Shown: one piece after another, positions 41,243 to 50,161 of the stretch
Layout: every line of letters starts with the position of its first letter
How positions within the stretch are numbered: the stretch's first letter is position 1
DNA from: an uncultured Clostridia bacterium
GTDB taxonomy: Bacteria > Bacillota_I > Bacilli_A > RF39 > UBA660
Assembly (NCBI GenBank): GCA_948433435.1
Contig: CAOJDX010000003.1
Location: 27,581 to 91,580, forward strand
Length of the DNA stretch: 64,000 nt
Reading direction: 5' to 3'
The notes under the pieces: model-generated
The model's database searches: none
What the model saw: only the letters and a program-made list of their open reading frames with translations
What the model was told of the DNA's origin: nothing
Translations under genes and position numbers: made by a program

Positions 41243-41272
41243 TTGATAAGGGTGAGTTGTTTATGTTATGAT
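41243..41272 (+). promoter_or_regulatory. Promoter of the thymidylate synthase-like gene
   Basis: TTGATA (41243-41248), an 18-bp spacer and TATGAT (41267-41272), followed closely by the RBS GGGAGG at 41280-41285. Confidence 0.5.
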
Positions 41273-41293
41273 ATAGGTAGGGAGGTTAGAGTT

Positions 41294-41926
41294 ATGTTAA
41301 AGTATTATAAAAATACAGTTTTATATTATGATCATATTAAAACAGGTATTGGAATTATAACAGGTTGGAAAAAGCCGAACTTAATTAGAGAACATTTAAC
41401 GCAGGAAAGTTTGAATAAAGTGAAGACGATTGGTACTTTATATACTAAGAATGGAATTAATTATATTATAGCAAATTTATTTTTGAATCCAGAGATTAAT
41501 CATTTAATTCTTTTAGAAGATTCGGATATATATAATAAGATGAGTGAAAGTATTAAAACATTTTTGTCATTTTTAAAAACAGGGAAAATTGATTTTCAAG
41601 AAAAATTTCATTATAGTGAGGACTGTATTTATGAATTTTGTACATATTTTAAAAATCATATTTCAGTTGTATCTAGTCATGATTTGAATGAAAAAATTAA
41701 TGAAATATCACTTGAATCAAATTGGAGAAGTAAGCCATTAGAATTAGAAGTCATAAAAGTAGAAAATGCAGAAACTTTAGTGAGTGAAAAGCAGGGTTTT
41801 ATGGTTCGTGCTAATACAGTTAAAGAGGCATGGGAACGTAGTTTAAAATTAATTGGTACATATGGAAATTTAAAATTATCTGATTATGATGAAAGGCAAA
41901 TGGAATTAATTTATCAATTATTGTAA
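41294..41926 (+). CDS. Thymidylate synthase-like protein, N-terminal part (frame interrupted)
   Basis: The 210-residue frame starts at ATG 41294 after RBS GGAGG; an in-frame ATG at 41228 lies upstream of the promoter and is rejected. Residues 45-75 (KTIGTLYTKNGINYIIANLFLNPEI, given here in parts) resemble the MtrA-type domain, a pterin-methyltransferase subunit A fold seen fused ahead of archaeal-type thymidylate synthases. The frame ends at TAA 41924-41926, just before a second frame carrying the synthase part. The next frame is open from 41893, lacks an RBS, and a -1 shift at about 41920 would join the two into one protein (QL-IVKNEDL). So this is probably the 5' half of one broken gene. 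Confidence 0.6.
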   Translation: MLKYYKNTVLYYDHIKTGIGIITGWKKPNLIREHLTQESLNKVKTIGTLYTKNGINYIIANLFLNPEINHLILLEDSDIYNKMSESIKTFLSFLKTGKIDFQEKFHYSEDCIYEFCTYFKNHISVVSSHDLNEKINEISLESNWRSKPLELEVIKVENAETLVSEKQGFMVRANTVKEAWERSLKLIGTYGNLKLSDYDERQMELIYQLL

Positions 41927-41937
41927 AAAATGAAGAT

Positions 41938-42699
41938 TTGACTAGTCCTAGTATGCTTGGGACTTTAGAAATTACTGAGAAAGAATTAAAAGCATATGAA
42001 GAAAGTTTGTTAGTAAAAGAAATGGTATTAGATATTAAATATACCTATGGTAGCCGTTTTCGTAATTTTCATGGAATAGATCAATTGGATTATATGGTGG
42101 AAACTTTAAAGAATAAACCTTATTCAAGGAGAGCTATTTCTGTCTTATGGGATCCTTGTTTGGAAGTAAATAATAATGAAGGACCTTGTTTGGATTTATA
42201 TCAAGCTGTTATTCAAGATAATGTTCTTTATATGACCGCTTATTTTCGATCAAATGATATTTATAATGCTTATCCTAGAAATATTTATGGAATTTTGAAA
42301 ATTCAAGATGAATTGTGTAAAAGATTGAATTTAGAAAAGGGATATGTTAATACAATAGCTTGTTCTGCTCATGTGTATGAAAGAAACTTCGAAGATTTAA
42401 AAGTATTTTCGGAAAGTAATATTTTATTTTGTGATGAAGATGAAAGAGGATATTTCTTTATTGAGACTGGTGATGATGGAATACAAGTGACACTATATAA
42501 TAAAGAAGGAGTAGAACAAAAAGTATTTCAAGGAACAAGTGCTAATGGACTTCGTGATGCCATATGTTTTCATACCAGTAATATAGAGCATGCATTTTAC
42601 TTAGGACAAGAAATAGCAAAGGCGGAAATTGCTTATAAAAATGAACTTCCCTATATCCAAGATAAAGAATTAATTCTTAAAAAAATAAAGGAAATGTAG
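41938..42699 (+). CDS. Thymidylate synthase-like catalytic domain (frame-shifted 3' half)
   Basis: The 253-residue frame shows thymidylate synthase features: YGSRFRNFHGIDQLDYMVETL, an arginine pair in SRRAISVLWDP, the likely nucleophile Cys in NEGPCLDLYQAV, and FRSNDIYNAYPRNIYGI that binds dUMP. It resembles archaeal-type ThyA more than the bacterial type. It starts with TTG 41938 with no Shine-Dalgarno; the first ATG, 41953, also has none. It therefore looks like the continuation of the gene at 41294 after a frame change. If the shift is real the enzyme may be lost; a sequencing error or recoding would restore a protein of about 465 residues. Confidence 0.62.
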   Translation: MTSPSMLGTLEITEKELKAYEESLLVKEMVLDIKYTYGSRFRNFHGIDQLDYMVETLKNKPYSRRAISVLWDPCLEVNNNEGPCLDLYQAVIQDNVLYMTAYFRSNDIYNAYPRNIYGILKIQDELCKRLNLEKGYVNTIACSAHVYERNFEDLKVFSESNILFCDEDERGYFFIETGDDGIQVTLYNKEGVEQKVFQGTSANGLRDAICFHTSNIEHAFYLGQEIAKAEIAYKNELPYIQDKELILKKIKEM

Positions 42700-42720
42700 A
42701 AATAAAAATCTACATTTTTT
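42693..42720 (+). terminator. Terminator overlapping the end of the thymidylate synthase frame
   Basis: AATGTAGA (42693-42700) pairs with TCTACATT (42709-42716), then a T run. Confidence 0.8.
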
Positions 42721-42861
42721 ATATCCTATTCAGTGATAAATTTTTAAATATGACAATTATATTTTATATCTAGTGGTTTTAATTTTTTTTGAGAAAAAGA
42801 CTTTTTTAAATTTAGTATTACTTTTCTTTATTTTTTCATAGGCTTAAGTGGAGGGAAGTTT

Positions 42862-43632
42862 ATGAATTTTGTAGTTGGAGATATTGTTACTAGAAAATCT
42901 TATAATAATGATATTTTGTTTAGAATAATCGAAATTGATCATAATAATGTTTTTCTAAAAGGAGTTGATGTACGGTTAATTGCTGATAGTTCTGTTGACG
43001 ATTTAGTTAAAGTTGTTGATGAAATTGATTCCTCTAGAGAAGATCGTCTTTTAGTACAAAAAGCTAAAAATAGTTTGAATTTAGATAGAAGTGAGTATTT
43101 TTATTTACCAGGTAAAATATTGCATATTGATGCAGATCCTGATTATTTAGAACGGTGTATTAATTTTTATAGTGATTTAAAAGTAGAGGCATATGGCATT
43201 AATTTAAAGGAGTATGAGGTGGCTTCTAAGATTAATGAAAATCTTAAATTGTATAAACCTGATATAGTTGTTATTACAGGACATGATGTTTTTAAAAATA
43301 AAACAAATACCTATCAAAATAGTAATGATTTTATCAAAGCGGTAAAGAAGGCTAGAGAGTATGAGGAAAGTCAAGATGAGCTTATTATTATTGCAGGGGC
43401 TTGTCAGTCTAATTATGAAGAACTAATTAAAGCGGGTGCTAATTTTGCCTCTAGTCCTAAAAGGGTTAACATTCATGCTCTTGATCCTGCTATTATTGCT
43501 AGCAGTGTTGCTTTAGCTGAAAAAAATAAGTCTATTGATTTAATTCCTCTTTTAGAGAAAACTAAATATGGTTCTGATGGAATGGGTGGTATTATTACTA
43601 ATGGTACTATGTATGTGGGGTTTCCTAGATGA
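42862..43632 (+). CDS. yabG: Sporulation-type protease YabG
   Basis: The 256-residue protein matches the YabG (peptidase U57) family: N-terminal FVVGDIVTRKSYNNDILFRI, HIDADPDYLERC, DIVVITGHDVFK, NDFIKAVKKAREYE, GACQSNYEELIKAGANFASSPKRVNIHALDP and a C-terminal GSDGMGGI. In Bacillus YabG processes spore coat proteins. The family is usually found in spore formers, and this copy has intact-looking motifs. It overlaps veg by four bases (ATGA). RBS GGAGGGAAG. Confidence 0.9.
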   Translation: MNFVVGDIVTRKSYNNDILFRIIEIDHNNVFLKGVDVRLIADSSVDDLVKVVDEIDSSREDRLLVQKAKNSLNLDRSEYFYLPGKILHIDADPDYLERCINFYSDLKVEAYGINLKEYEVASKINENLKLYKPDIVVITGHDVFKNKTNTYQNSNDFIKAVKKAREYEESQDELIIIAGACQSNYEELIKAGANFASSPKRVNIHALDPAIIASSVALAEKNKSIDLIPLLEKTKYGSDGMGGIITNGTMYVGFPR

Positions 43633-43853
43633 ATGTAGATATTGTTAGAAATAATATAAGGCAAATGAAGGGACAAAATTATAATTTCAGATTTAATGGT
43701 AATCGGAATCAAATAGAGGAATTTAATGGTATTGTTAAGGATTGTTATTCAGCTATTTTTATTATTGAAAGTAAAGAAGATATGAAAATAAGATCCTTTT
43801 CATATAATGATATTATTACTTCTAGTTTAGAAATTATTGATTTAAAAAAATAA
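43629..43853 (+). CDS. veg: Veg protein
   Basis: A 74-residue protein similar to B. subtilis Veg (DUF1021): N-terminal DIVRNNIRQMKGQNYNFRFNG and a central SAIFIIESKED, FSYNDIITSSLEI at the end. Veg stimulates biofilm matrix gene expression in Bacillus by countering SinR. The order yabG-veg is conserved and the start overlaps the yabG stop. No SinR gene lies here. Confidence 0.82.
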   Translation: MNVDIVRNNIRQMKGQNYNFRFNGNRNQIEEFNGIVKDCYSAIFIIESKEDMKIRSFSYNDIITSSLEIIDLKK

Positions 43854-43950
43854 ATTTATTTAAACTTATGTAAAATATATTGCATTTTTATTTTTAATCA
43901 TATAAAATGTAATTATAAAGTGAATAGCTTTATAAGGAGGATAACATATT

Positions 43951-44226
43951 ATGAAAATTACATCTGTAAAAGTACGTAAAATTGAAAAAGAAGGATCTCG
44001 TATGAAAGGAATTGCATCAGTAGTTATTGACGATGCTTTTGCTGTTAAAGATATCCGTGTTATTGAAGGAGAAAATGGTTTATTTATTGCTATGCCTAGC
44101 CGTAAATATCCAAATGGAGAATACCGTGATGTAGCTCATCCAATTAATGCTGAGACAAGAGCAGTATTTGAAGATGCAATTATTGAAGAATATAATAATA
44201 CTAGTTTAGTTAGTGAAGAAGAATAA
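43951..44226 (+). CDS. spoVG: SpoVG
   Basis: A 91-residue protein with the family core [38 protein letters not shown] and the [18 protein letters not shown] segment. SpoVG binds DNA and RNA and affects division, capsule and stress genes in Firmicutes; it is not restricted to sporulation. The length is typical. The RBS is AAGGAGGAT. It has its own upstream region and is followed by a terminator. Confidence 0.95.
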   Translation: MKITSVKVRKIEKEGSRMKGIASVVIDDAFAVKDIRVIEGENGLFIAMPSRKYPNGEYRDVAHPINAETRAVFEDAIIEEYNNTSLVSEEE

Positions 44227-44233
44227 TTGTAAT

Positions 44234-44257
44234 AGGACTATATGAAAGTCCTTTTTC
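44234..44257 (+). terminator. Terminator after spoVG
   Basis: AGGACT (44234-44239) pairs with AGTCCT (44247-44252), then TTTTC. Confidence 0.75.
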
Positions 44258-44318
44258 TTTTCTTAAAAATATGTCTATTTTATTTTTTTTTGCATATTAT
44301 TTTATGGGAGGAAATTAA

Positions 44319-44609
44319 ATGGACAAGATAGATGGAAGCAGTGCATATAATCATACAATTACTTTAGTAGAAAGAAAGTCTTTAATGACTAGTGGAGTTA
44401 AGAAAATAGAAAATTTTGATGATACACAATTTTTAATGGATACAGTAATGGGATTTTTATTAGTAAAAGGAGAAGGATTGGAATTAATTAAATTAGATAC
44501 TATTCAGGGAAATGTTTCTATTAAAGGAACGATTAATAGTATGATTTATTTAGATGAAGATCATAAAAAAGAAAAAGAAAATAGTCTTTTTAATAGATTG
44601 TTTAGATGA
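44319..44609 (+). CDS. yabP: Sporulation protein YabP
   Basis: A 96-residue protein matching YabP: HTITLVERKSLMTSGVKKIENFDD, the G-rich turn FLLVKGEGLELIKLD and GNVSIKGTINSMIY near the C-terminus. YabP is needed for spore assembly in Bacillus. It lies upstream of yabQ and divIC as in Bacillus and overlaps yabQ (ATGA). RBS GGGAGGAA. Confidence 0.9.
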   Translation: MDKIDGSSAYNHTITLVERKSLMTSGVKKIENFDDTQFLMDTVMGFLLVKGEGLELIKLDTIQGNVSIKGTINSMIYLDEDHKKEKENSLFNRLFR

Positions 44610-44884
44610 TTGGTTTAACGTTACAAATTTATTCTATTATATATACTTATATATATGGGATAGTCTGTTCCTTTTTGGTAAATTTATTTTATAAACTACT
44701 TTTTTTAAGGAAGAAAAAATGGAGAGTTATATTTAATTTAGTATTTGCTTTATTCATGAGTATTATTTATTTTATATTATTAAGGATAATTAATAATGGT
44801 TATATTCATGTATACTTTTTATTTGTTTTTATCTTAGGATTTTTATCTTTATTTCCTTTTTTTAAAAGTAAGTTTCGTAAATAA
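44606..44884 (+). CDS. yabQ: YabQ-like membrane protein
   Basis: A 92-residue protein with three likely TM segments (about 10-32, 40-60 and 65-85). Position directly after yabP with an ATGA overlap, and size and pattern, fit YabQ, which is needed for the spore cortex in Bacillus, though that protein is longer. The family call rests largely on position. Confidence 0.7.
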   Translation: MIGLTLQIYSIIYTYIYGIVCSFLVNLFYKLLFLRKKKWRVIFNLVFALFMSIIYFILLRIINNGYIHVYFLFVFILGFLSLFPFFKSKFRK

Positions 44885-44970
44885 ATGTAAAATTTTTATT
44901 TAGCTTTATAAAGTTATTGTTATTTTTCTTGAATTGTTTTATACTTTATGATAGAAAGGGTAGTGGTTAG

Positions 44971-45282
44971 ATGGCTTTAAAAAAGGCAGATAATAAGGTT
45001 AAGAGTAGACATAAAAGAAAAAGAAGACTAATTCTTTTAGGAGGAATTTCTATTCTTACTATTGTTTTTACTACCTATACGACTGGTAAATATTGGGTTG
45101 AAATATATGCTAAACATCAAGAAAATAAAATTTTAGAAAAAAAGTTAAATAAATTGAAGAAAAAAGAGGAAGCTTTAAAAGTTGATGTGGGAAAGATGCA
45201 AGATGCTGACTATATTGCAAGATATGCTAGAGAAAAATATTTATATAGTAAAGATGGGGAATTTATTTTAAATATTAAATAA
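44971..45282 (+). CDS. divIC: Septum formation initiator DivIC/FtsB family
   Basis: A 103-residue bitopic protein: a basic N-terminus (KKADNKVKSRHKRKRR), one TM segment (about 21-40, LILLGGISILTIVFTTYTTG) and a coiled coil (about 45-72) with the conserved tail DADYIARYAREKYLYSKDGEFIL. DivIC works with FtsL and DivIB at the division septum. The order yabQ-divIC is as in Bacillus; spoIIE is missing and tilS follows. Confidence 0.92.
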   Translation: MALKKADNKVKSRHKRKRRLILLGGISILTIVFTTYTTGKYWVEIYAKHQENKILEKKLNKLKKKEEALKVDVGKMQDADYIARYAREKYLYSKDGEFILNIK

Positions 45283-45348
45283 ATTCTCTTTTAGTATTTG
45301 AAATCAACAAATTAGTGATATAATAGTTTAGAGTTGTGGTGAAAAAAA

Positions 45349-46674
45349 ATGAGTAAAAAGAAAATAATGATAGATGAATATTTTAATTTTAATAGGGATG
45401 ACATTATTGTTGTTGGTTGTTCTAGTGGTCCAGATTCTATGGCTTTAATGGATATGCTTTTAACAATTAGGGAAAAGTATTCTTTGAAATTGATATGTGC
45501 TCATGTTAATCATAATGTACGAGTAGAAAGTAAGTTAGAAGAAGAATATATTAGAGAATATTGTCTAGAAAATAATTTAATATTTGAGACAATGAAGATT
45601 GAGAAGTATGGTGATGATAATTTTGAAAATGAAGCTAGAAATATTCGTTATCATTATTTTGAAGAATTAGTAAATAAATATAATGCAAATTATTTAATGA
45701 CAGCACATCATGGTGATGATTTAATAGAAACTATTCTTATGAGGATGGTTCGGGGTTCTAATTTAGGAGGATATGCTGGGTTTAAAGAATATGTTGATAT
45801 GGGAAATTATTACTTAGTTAGACCACTGATTTTCTTTACTAAAGAAGAACTTGTAGATTATGATTTAACTTATCATATTAAATATTTCAATGATAGTAGT
45901 AATAAAAAGTCTGTTTATACTAGGAATAGATATCGTAAAAAAGTATTACCATTTTTAAAAGAAGAAGAAAAAAATGTACATAAAAAGTTTTTAAAATTTA
46001 GTCGAATTCTTCAAGAAGTCAGTTTATTTGTTAATAAGGAAAGAGATAAAGTATTGAAGAAGGTTATTAAGAATGGTAAAATTTCTATAGAAAAGTTTTT
46101 AGAAATCGATTTATTTTTACAGAAAGAAATATTATATTATTTAATGCAGGAATTTTATCAGGATGATTTAATTTTAATTAATGATAGGCATATTGAACTT
46201 ATTTTTAGTGTTATTAAAACAAAAAGATCTAATATGGTTGTTGATTTGCCTAATGGTGTGCAAGCGATTAAAAGTTATGATGTATTTTATTTAAAAAGAG
46301 AGATGGAGGAACTTACTTGTTATGAAATTGAATTAAGTGAATATGCTAAACTTCCTAATGGTCATTCGATAAAAAAAGTTGATTTTATTGAGGATAATAG
46401 TAATAATATATGTAGATTATCTAGTGATGAAATTGTTTTACCACTTGTAGTTAGAACTAGGAAGTTTGGTGATAAAATTTATCTTAAAGGAATTGAGGGA
46501 AGTAAAAAAATTAAAGATATTTTTATTGATTGTAAAATTCCACTTGAGAGTCGAGATATGTGGCCGATTGTGGAAGATGGTTTAGGTCGAATTGTATGGA
46601 TTCCTGGCTTAAAAAAAAGTAAATTTGATAAGAAAAAATCAGAAAAATGTGATATAATATTGAAATACTGTTAA
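45349..46674 (+). CDS. tilS: tRNA(Ile)-lysidine synthetase
   Basis: TilS attaches lysine to C34 of tRNA-Ile(CAU) so it reads AUA instead of AUG, essential in AT-rich genomes. The 441 residues show the PP-loop SSGPDSMALM near residue 25, HVNHNVR, MTAHHGDDLIETILMRMVRGS and a C-terminal substrate-binding domain. Length is normal. It lies between divIC and ftsH; hprT, usually between tilS and ftsH, is absent. Confidence 0.95.
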   Translation: MSKKKIMIDEYFNFNRDDIIVVGCSSGPDSMALMDMLLTIREKYSLKLICAHVNHNVRVESKLEEEYIREYCLENNLIFETMKIEKYGDDNFENEARNIRYHYFEELVNKYNANYLMTAHHGDDLIETILMRMVRGSNLGGYAGFKEYVDMGNYYLVRPLIFFTKEELVDYDLTYHIKYFNDSSNKKSVYTRNRYRKKVLPFLKEEEKNVHKKFLKFSRILQEVSLFVNKERDKVLKKVIKNGKISIEKFLEIDLFLQKEILYYLMQEFYQDDLILINDRHIELIFSVIKTKRSNMVVDLPNGVQAIKSYDVFYLKREMEELTCYEIELSEYAKLPNGHSIKKVDFIEDNSNNICRLSSDEIVLPLVVRTRKFGDKIYLKGIEGSKKIKDIFIDCKIPLESRDMWPIVEDGLGRIVWIPGLKKSKFDKKKSEKCDIILKYC

Positions 46675-46687
46675 TTGGAGGAAGAAA

Positions 46688-48676
46688 ATGAATAATAGTT
46701 TAAATAAAAAAACAATTAAAAAGGGAATGTTACCTTATTTATTTCTTGTTTTAATTATGTTAGCAGTTGTTTATTTGGTTAATACCTTAAATACTACTGT
46801 TAATGTATTAGATTATAATGAATTTATGAATGATTTATCTACTGGTAAAGTTACTAAACTTGTAGTTACTCCAAGAGATAGAGCGGGTACTTATGAAGTT
46901 AGAGGAACTCTTAAAGATTATTCAAAAGGAGAAGAATTTTTTGTAAGGTTGCCACTTAGTAATGAAGTGATGAGACAGATTGTTAATTATTCTGAATCAC
47001 AAAACTTTAAATTTACGACAGTGGCTGATCCTGAATCTAGTTCTTTGCTATTGATTATTGCTAATGTTTTACCTTTAGTGGTTCTTGTTGGAGTTGCTTT
47101 CTTCTTTTTGAATAAGCAAATGGCAGGAAATAGAAGTAGTATGGATTTTGGAAAGAGTAAAGCAAGACTTTCTAGTGATAAGAATAAGGTTACCTTTAAG
47201 GATGTTGCTGGTTTAAAGGAAGAAAAGGAAGAAGTAAGCGAACTTATTGATTTCCTTAAAAATCCAAAAAAATTCCAGAAGTTGGGAGCTAGAATTCCTA
47301 AAGGAGTTTTATTAATGGGGCCTCCAGGAACAGGTAAAACTTTACTTGCTCGTGCTGTTGCAGGAGAGGCTAATGTTCCTTTCTACTATATTAGTGGATC
47401 TGATTTTGTGGAACTTTTTGTTGGTATTGGAGCTAGTCGTGTACGTGATATGTTTCAACAAGCTAAAAGAAATGCTCCTTGTTTGATTTTTATTGATGAA
47501 ATAGATGCTGTTGGTCGTCAAAGAGGAACTGGTTTAGGCGGTGGACATGATGAAAGAGAACAAACGCTAAATCAATTACTTACTGAAATGGATGGTTTTG
47601 GTGAGAATACAGGAATTATTATTATTGCTGCTACTAATAGACCAGATGTGTTGGATCCAGCCTTACTTAGACCAGGTCGCTTTGACCGTCAAGTAACTGT
47701 TAGTTTACCTGATATTGCAGGACGTGAAGAAATTTTAAAAGTTCATGCTAAAAATAAGACTTTAGGTGATGGTGTTACGTTGAATCATCTAGCAAAAAGA
47801 ACTCCTGGATTTAGTGGAGCTGATTTAGAAAATCTATTAAATGAAGCTGCTTTACTTGCTGTTAGACGTAATAAAAATGAAATTACTATGAGTGAAGTAG
47901 ATGAAGCTACTGACCGTGTTTTAATGGGACCTGCTAAAGTTAGTCGTCGTTATAGTGAAAAGGATCGTAAGTTAGTTGCTTATCATGAGGCTGGGCATGC
48001 TGTTATTGGTCTAAAACTTAGAAATGCCTCAGATGTTCAAAAAGTTACCATTATTCCACGTGGTTCTGCTGGTGGTTATAATATGATGGTTCCTAGTGAG
48101 GAAAAATTATGTTCTACTAAAACAGATTTACTTGAAGAAGTAACAGGACTACTTGGTGGTCGTGTTGCTGAAGAAATCGTGTTTAAGGAAATTACTACAG
48201 GTGCTGAAAATGATTTTTCTAAAGCTACAAAAATTGTTCGTGCTATTGTGTGTGAATATGGTATGAGTGATTTGGGGCCAATGCAATTAGAACAACAAGA
48301 AGGAGCTGCTTTCTTGGGAAGAGATTATAATAAGACACGTAATTTTTCAGAAAATGTTGCTCAAGAGATTGATACAGAAATGAGAAAAATTATCAATAAT
48401 TGTTATGAGGAAGCTAAGAAGATTATTAAAGATAATAGAAAATTATTAAATTTAATTGCAGAGACATTATTGGAATATGAAACATTAACAAAAGAACAAA
48501 TTGATTATTTAGTTGAAAATGGACATATGCCAGAAGAAAAGAGTGATAATCTAGAATCTATGTCTTTAACTTCTCTTAGAGAAATGGCAAAGGAAAAAGA
48601 TATTAAAAATTATGCTAAATTAAATAAGACCCAATTAATAGAAGAATTAGAAAAGCTAGACAATCAGAGTAATTAG
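46688..48676 (+). CDS. ftsH: ATP-dependent membrane zinc protease FtsH
   Basis: A membrane-anchored AAA+ protease of 662 residues. Two TM segments flank a periplasm-side domain (about 13-30 and 119-139). The ATPase has Walker A GPPGTGKT (211-218), Walker [10 protein letters not shown] and the SRH. The zinc site is HEAGH at 433-437 with a downstream Asp. It degrades unneeded or damaged membrane proteins. The last 38 residues (from about 625) form a helix-turn segment resembling the Rho N-terminal or SAP-like fold ([16 protein letters not shown] then KTQLIEEL), not a usual FtsH ending. RBS GGAGGAAG. Confidence 0.96.
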   Translation: MNNSLNKKTIKKGMLPYLFLVLIMLAVVYLVNTLNTTVNVLDYNEFMNDLSTGKVTKLVVTPRDRAGTYEVRGTLKDYSKGEEFFVRLPLSNEVMRQIVNYSESQNFKFTTVADPESSSLLLIIANVLPLVVLVGVAFFFLNKQMAGNRSSMDFGKSKARLSSDKNKVTFKDVAGLKEEKEEVSELIDFLKNPKKFQKLGARIPKGVLLMGPPGTGKTLLARAVAGEANVPFYYISGSDFVELFVGIGASRVRDMFQQAKRNAPCLIFIDEIDAVGRQRGTGLGGGHDEREQTLNQLLTEMDGFGENTGIIIIAATNRPDVLDPALLRPGRFDRQVTVSLPDIAGREEILKVHAKNKTLGDGVTLNHLAKRTPGFSGADLENLLNEAALLAVRRNKNEITMSEVDEATDRVLMGPAKVSRRYSEKDRKLVAYHEAGHAVIGLKLRNASDVQKVTIIPRGSAGGYNMMVPSEEKLCSTKTDLLEEVTGLLGGRVAEEIVFKEITTGAENDFSKATKIVRAIVCEYGMSDLGPMQLEQQEGAAFLGRDYNKTRNFSENVAQEIDTEMRKIINNCYEEAKKIIKDNRKLLNLIAETLLEYETLTKEQIDYLVENGHMPEEKSDNLESMSLTSLREMAKEKDIKNYAKLNKTQLIEELEKLDNQSN

Positions 48677-48687
48677 TCTAGTTTTTT
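48655..48687 (+). terminator. Terminator after ftsH
   Basis: CTAGAC (48656-48661) pairs with GTCTAG (48676-48681), followed by six T; it overlaps the last ftsH codons. Confidence 0.75.
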
Positions 48688-48688
48688 C

Positions 48689-48717
48689 TTGTGATATTTA
48701 TCTATTTATAGTATAAT
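48689..48717 (+). promoter_or_regulatory. Promoter upstream of the dusB-lysS group
   Basis: TTGTGA (48689-48694), a 17-bp spacer and TATAAT (48712-48717), directly after the ftsH terminator. Confidence 0.65.
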
Positions 48718-48740
48718 ATCCTTGTTTTGGAGGAGGACTT

Positions 48741-49172
48741 ATGGAGAATATAGAGAAATATTATCATTTAAATCAAGATTCTAAAATTATTGATTATTCT
48801 TTTTTATTAGATAGGTATTATTGGGGATTGAGTTTTTTTGCTCATAATAGAGATTTTTTTCTTTCTAATTTAGATTTTTTTGCAGATTTTATTTTTCATT
48901 TTTCAAATATGCATGATGGTCTATTTGATGATTTATGTTGTTCAAAGGATATTAGTTTGGCTTATTCTTTTTATCGGCATCAAAAGTTAGTTGAAAATTG
49001 TGATAATATATCATTTAGTGATCAAATATTTATGGTGTCTTGTTTATGTTTTCAAAGAATTTGTGATTTTCAATTGAGTGATTTTATGAATCCTGTTGTT
49101 TGTGAGATGTTTTTAAATTCATATAAGGTAGATCAGGTTCTTTCTAAAGAATATATTAAGAAGACGATGTAG
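48741..49172 (+). CDS. Hypothetical aromatic-rich protein
   Basis: I do not recognise this 143-residue protein. It is rich in F, Y, D and S, with motifs such as FFAHNRDFFLSNLDFFADFIFHF. There is no clear signal peptide or standard TM segment. It begins after a good promoter and RBS (GGAGGAGG), nine bases before dusB, so it leads a transcript with dusB and lysS. hslO and dusB neighbours in other Bacilli do not match it. Confidence 0.62.
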   Translation: MENIEKYYHLNQDSKIIDYSFLLDRYYWGLSFFAHNRDFFLSNLDFFADFIFHFSNMHDGLFDDLCCSKDISLAYSFYRHQKLVENCDNISFSDQIFMVSCLCFQRICDFQLSDFMNPVVCEMFLNSYKVDQVLSKEYIKKTM

Positions 49173-49180
49173 GTGATTTT

Positions 49181-50161
49181 ATGTGGAAAATAGGAGATTT
49201 AGAAATTAAAAATCAAGTTGTATTGGCACCGATGGCAGGTATTTGTAATTCTTCTTTTCGACGAATTTGTAAAGAAATGGGATGCGGTTTAATTTATGCA
49301 GAAATGGTTAGTGATAAGGCTATTACTTATGGTAATGAGAAAACGATTGATATGCTTTATATGACTGAAATGGAAAGGCCTATTGTTCAGCAAATCTTTG
49401 GGAGTGATGTCAATAGTTTTGTTCAGGCTGCTAAATATATTGAAAAGGAGATGCAGCCAGATATTATTGATATTAATATGGGTTGTCCTGTTCCTAAAGT
49501 GGCAGTTCGAGCACAAGCAGGTTCAGCTTTATTAAAAGATCCTGATAAGGTATTTGAAATTGTTAGAGCTGTTGTTTTAGCTGTTAAGACTCCTGTAAGT
49601 GTTAAAATTCGTAGTGGTTGGGATCATGAGCATATTAATGCTGTGGAAATAGCCAAAGTTTGTGAGAGGGCTGGAGCAAGTTGTATTTGTGTTCATCCAA
49701 GAACGAGAAGTCAAGGTTATAGTGGGTATGCTGATTGGGATATTATTAAACAGGTCAAAAAAGCTGTAGATATTCCAGTAATTGGTAATGGAGATATTAA
49801 AACTCCAGAAGATGCTAAAAGAATGCTTGAAGAGACTAAGTGTGATGCGGTTATGATTGGTCGAGGAATATTAGGAAATCCATGGTTAATTCGTAATACT
49901 ATTGCTTATTTGAAGGGGGATAGTTATACTCTTCCAACAAAGCAGGAAAAAGTACAGATGTGTATTAAACATTTACAGTATTTAAGAACTTTGAAGGATG
50001 AAAAAGTAGCTGTATTAGAGATTAGAAATCATGTTGCTTGGTATTTAAAGGGAATTGAAGGAGGCAATCTTATTAAAAATAAGATATATCAAAGTTCTCA
50101 TATTCGTGATATACTACATATATTAGAAACATTTTTGGGAGGATTAGAGAATGAAAAATAA
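49181..50161 (+). CDS. dusB: tRNA-dihydrouridine synthase DusB
   Basis: An FMN enzyme that reduces uridines in the D-loop of tRNA. The 326 residues show VVLAPMAGICNSSFR at the N-terminus, the catalytic Cys in DINMGCPVPK, CVHPRTRSQGYSG, PVIGNGDIKTPEDA and MIGRGILGNPWL. It lies before lysS, as in Bacillus (yacF-lysS), with an RDD protein gene inserted. RBS TAGGTGATT. Confidence 0.95.
   Translation: MWKIGDLEIKNQVVLAPMAGICNSSFRRICKEMGCGLIYAEMVSDKAITYGNEKTIDMLYMTEMERPIVQQIFGSDVNSFVQAAKYIEKEMQPDIIDINMGCPVPKVAVRAQAGSALLKDPDKVFEIVRAVVLAVKTPVSVKIRSGWDHEHINAVEIAKVCERAGASCICVHPRTRSQGYSGYADWDIIKQVKKAVDIPVIGNGDIKTPEDAKRMLEETKCDAVMIGRGILGNPWLIRNTIAYLKGDSYTLPTKQEKVQMCIKHLQYLRTLKDEKVAVLEIRNHVAWYLKGIEGGNLIKNKIYQSSHIRDILHILETFLGGLENEK

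Noticed and set aside
41228..41293. Extended N-terminus of the thymidylate synthase-like frame
   Set aside because: It spans the promoter hexamers and the RBS GGGAGG; ATG 41294 is preferred.
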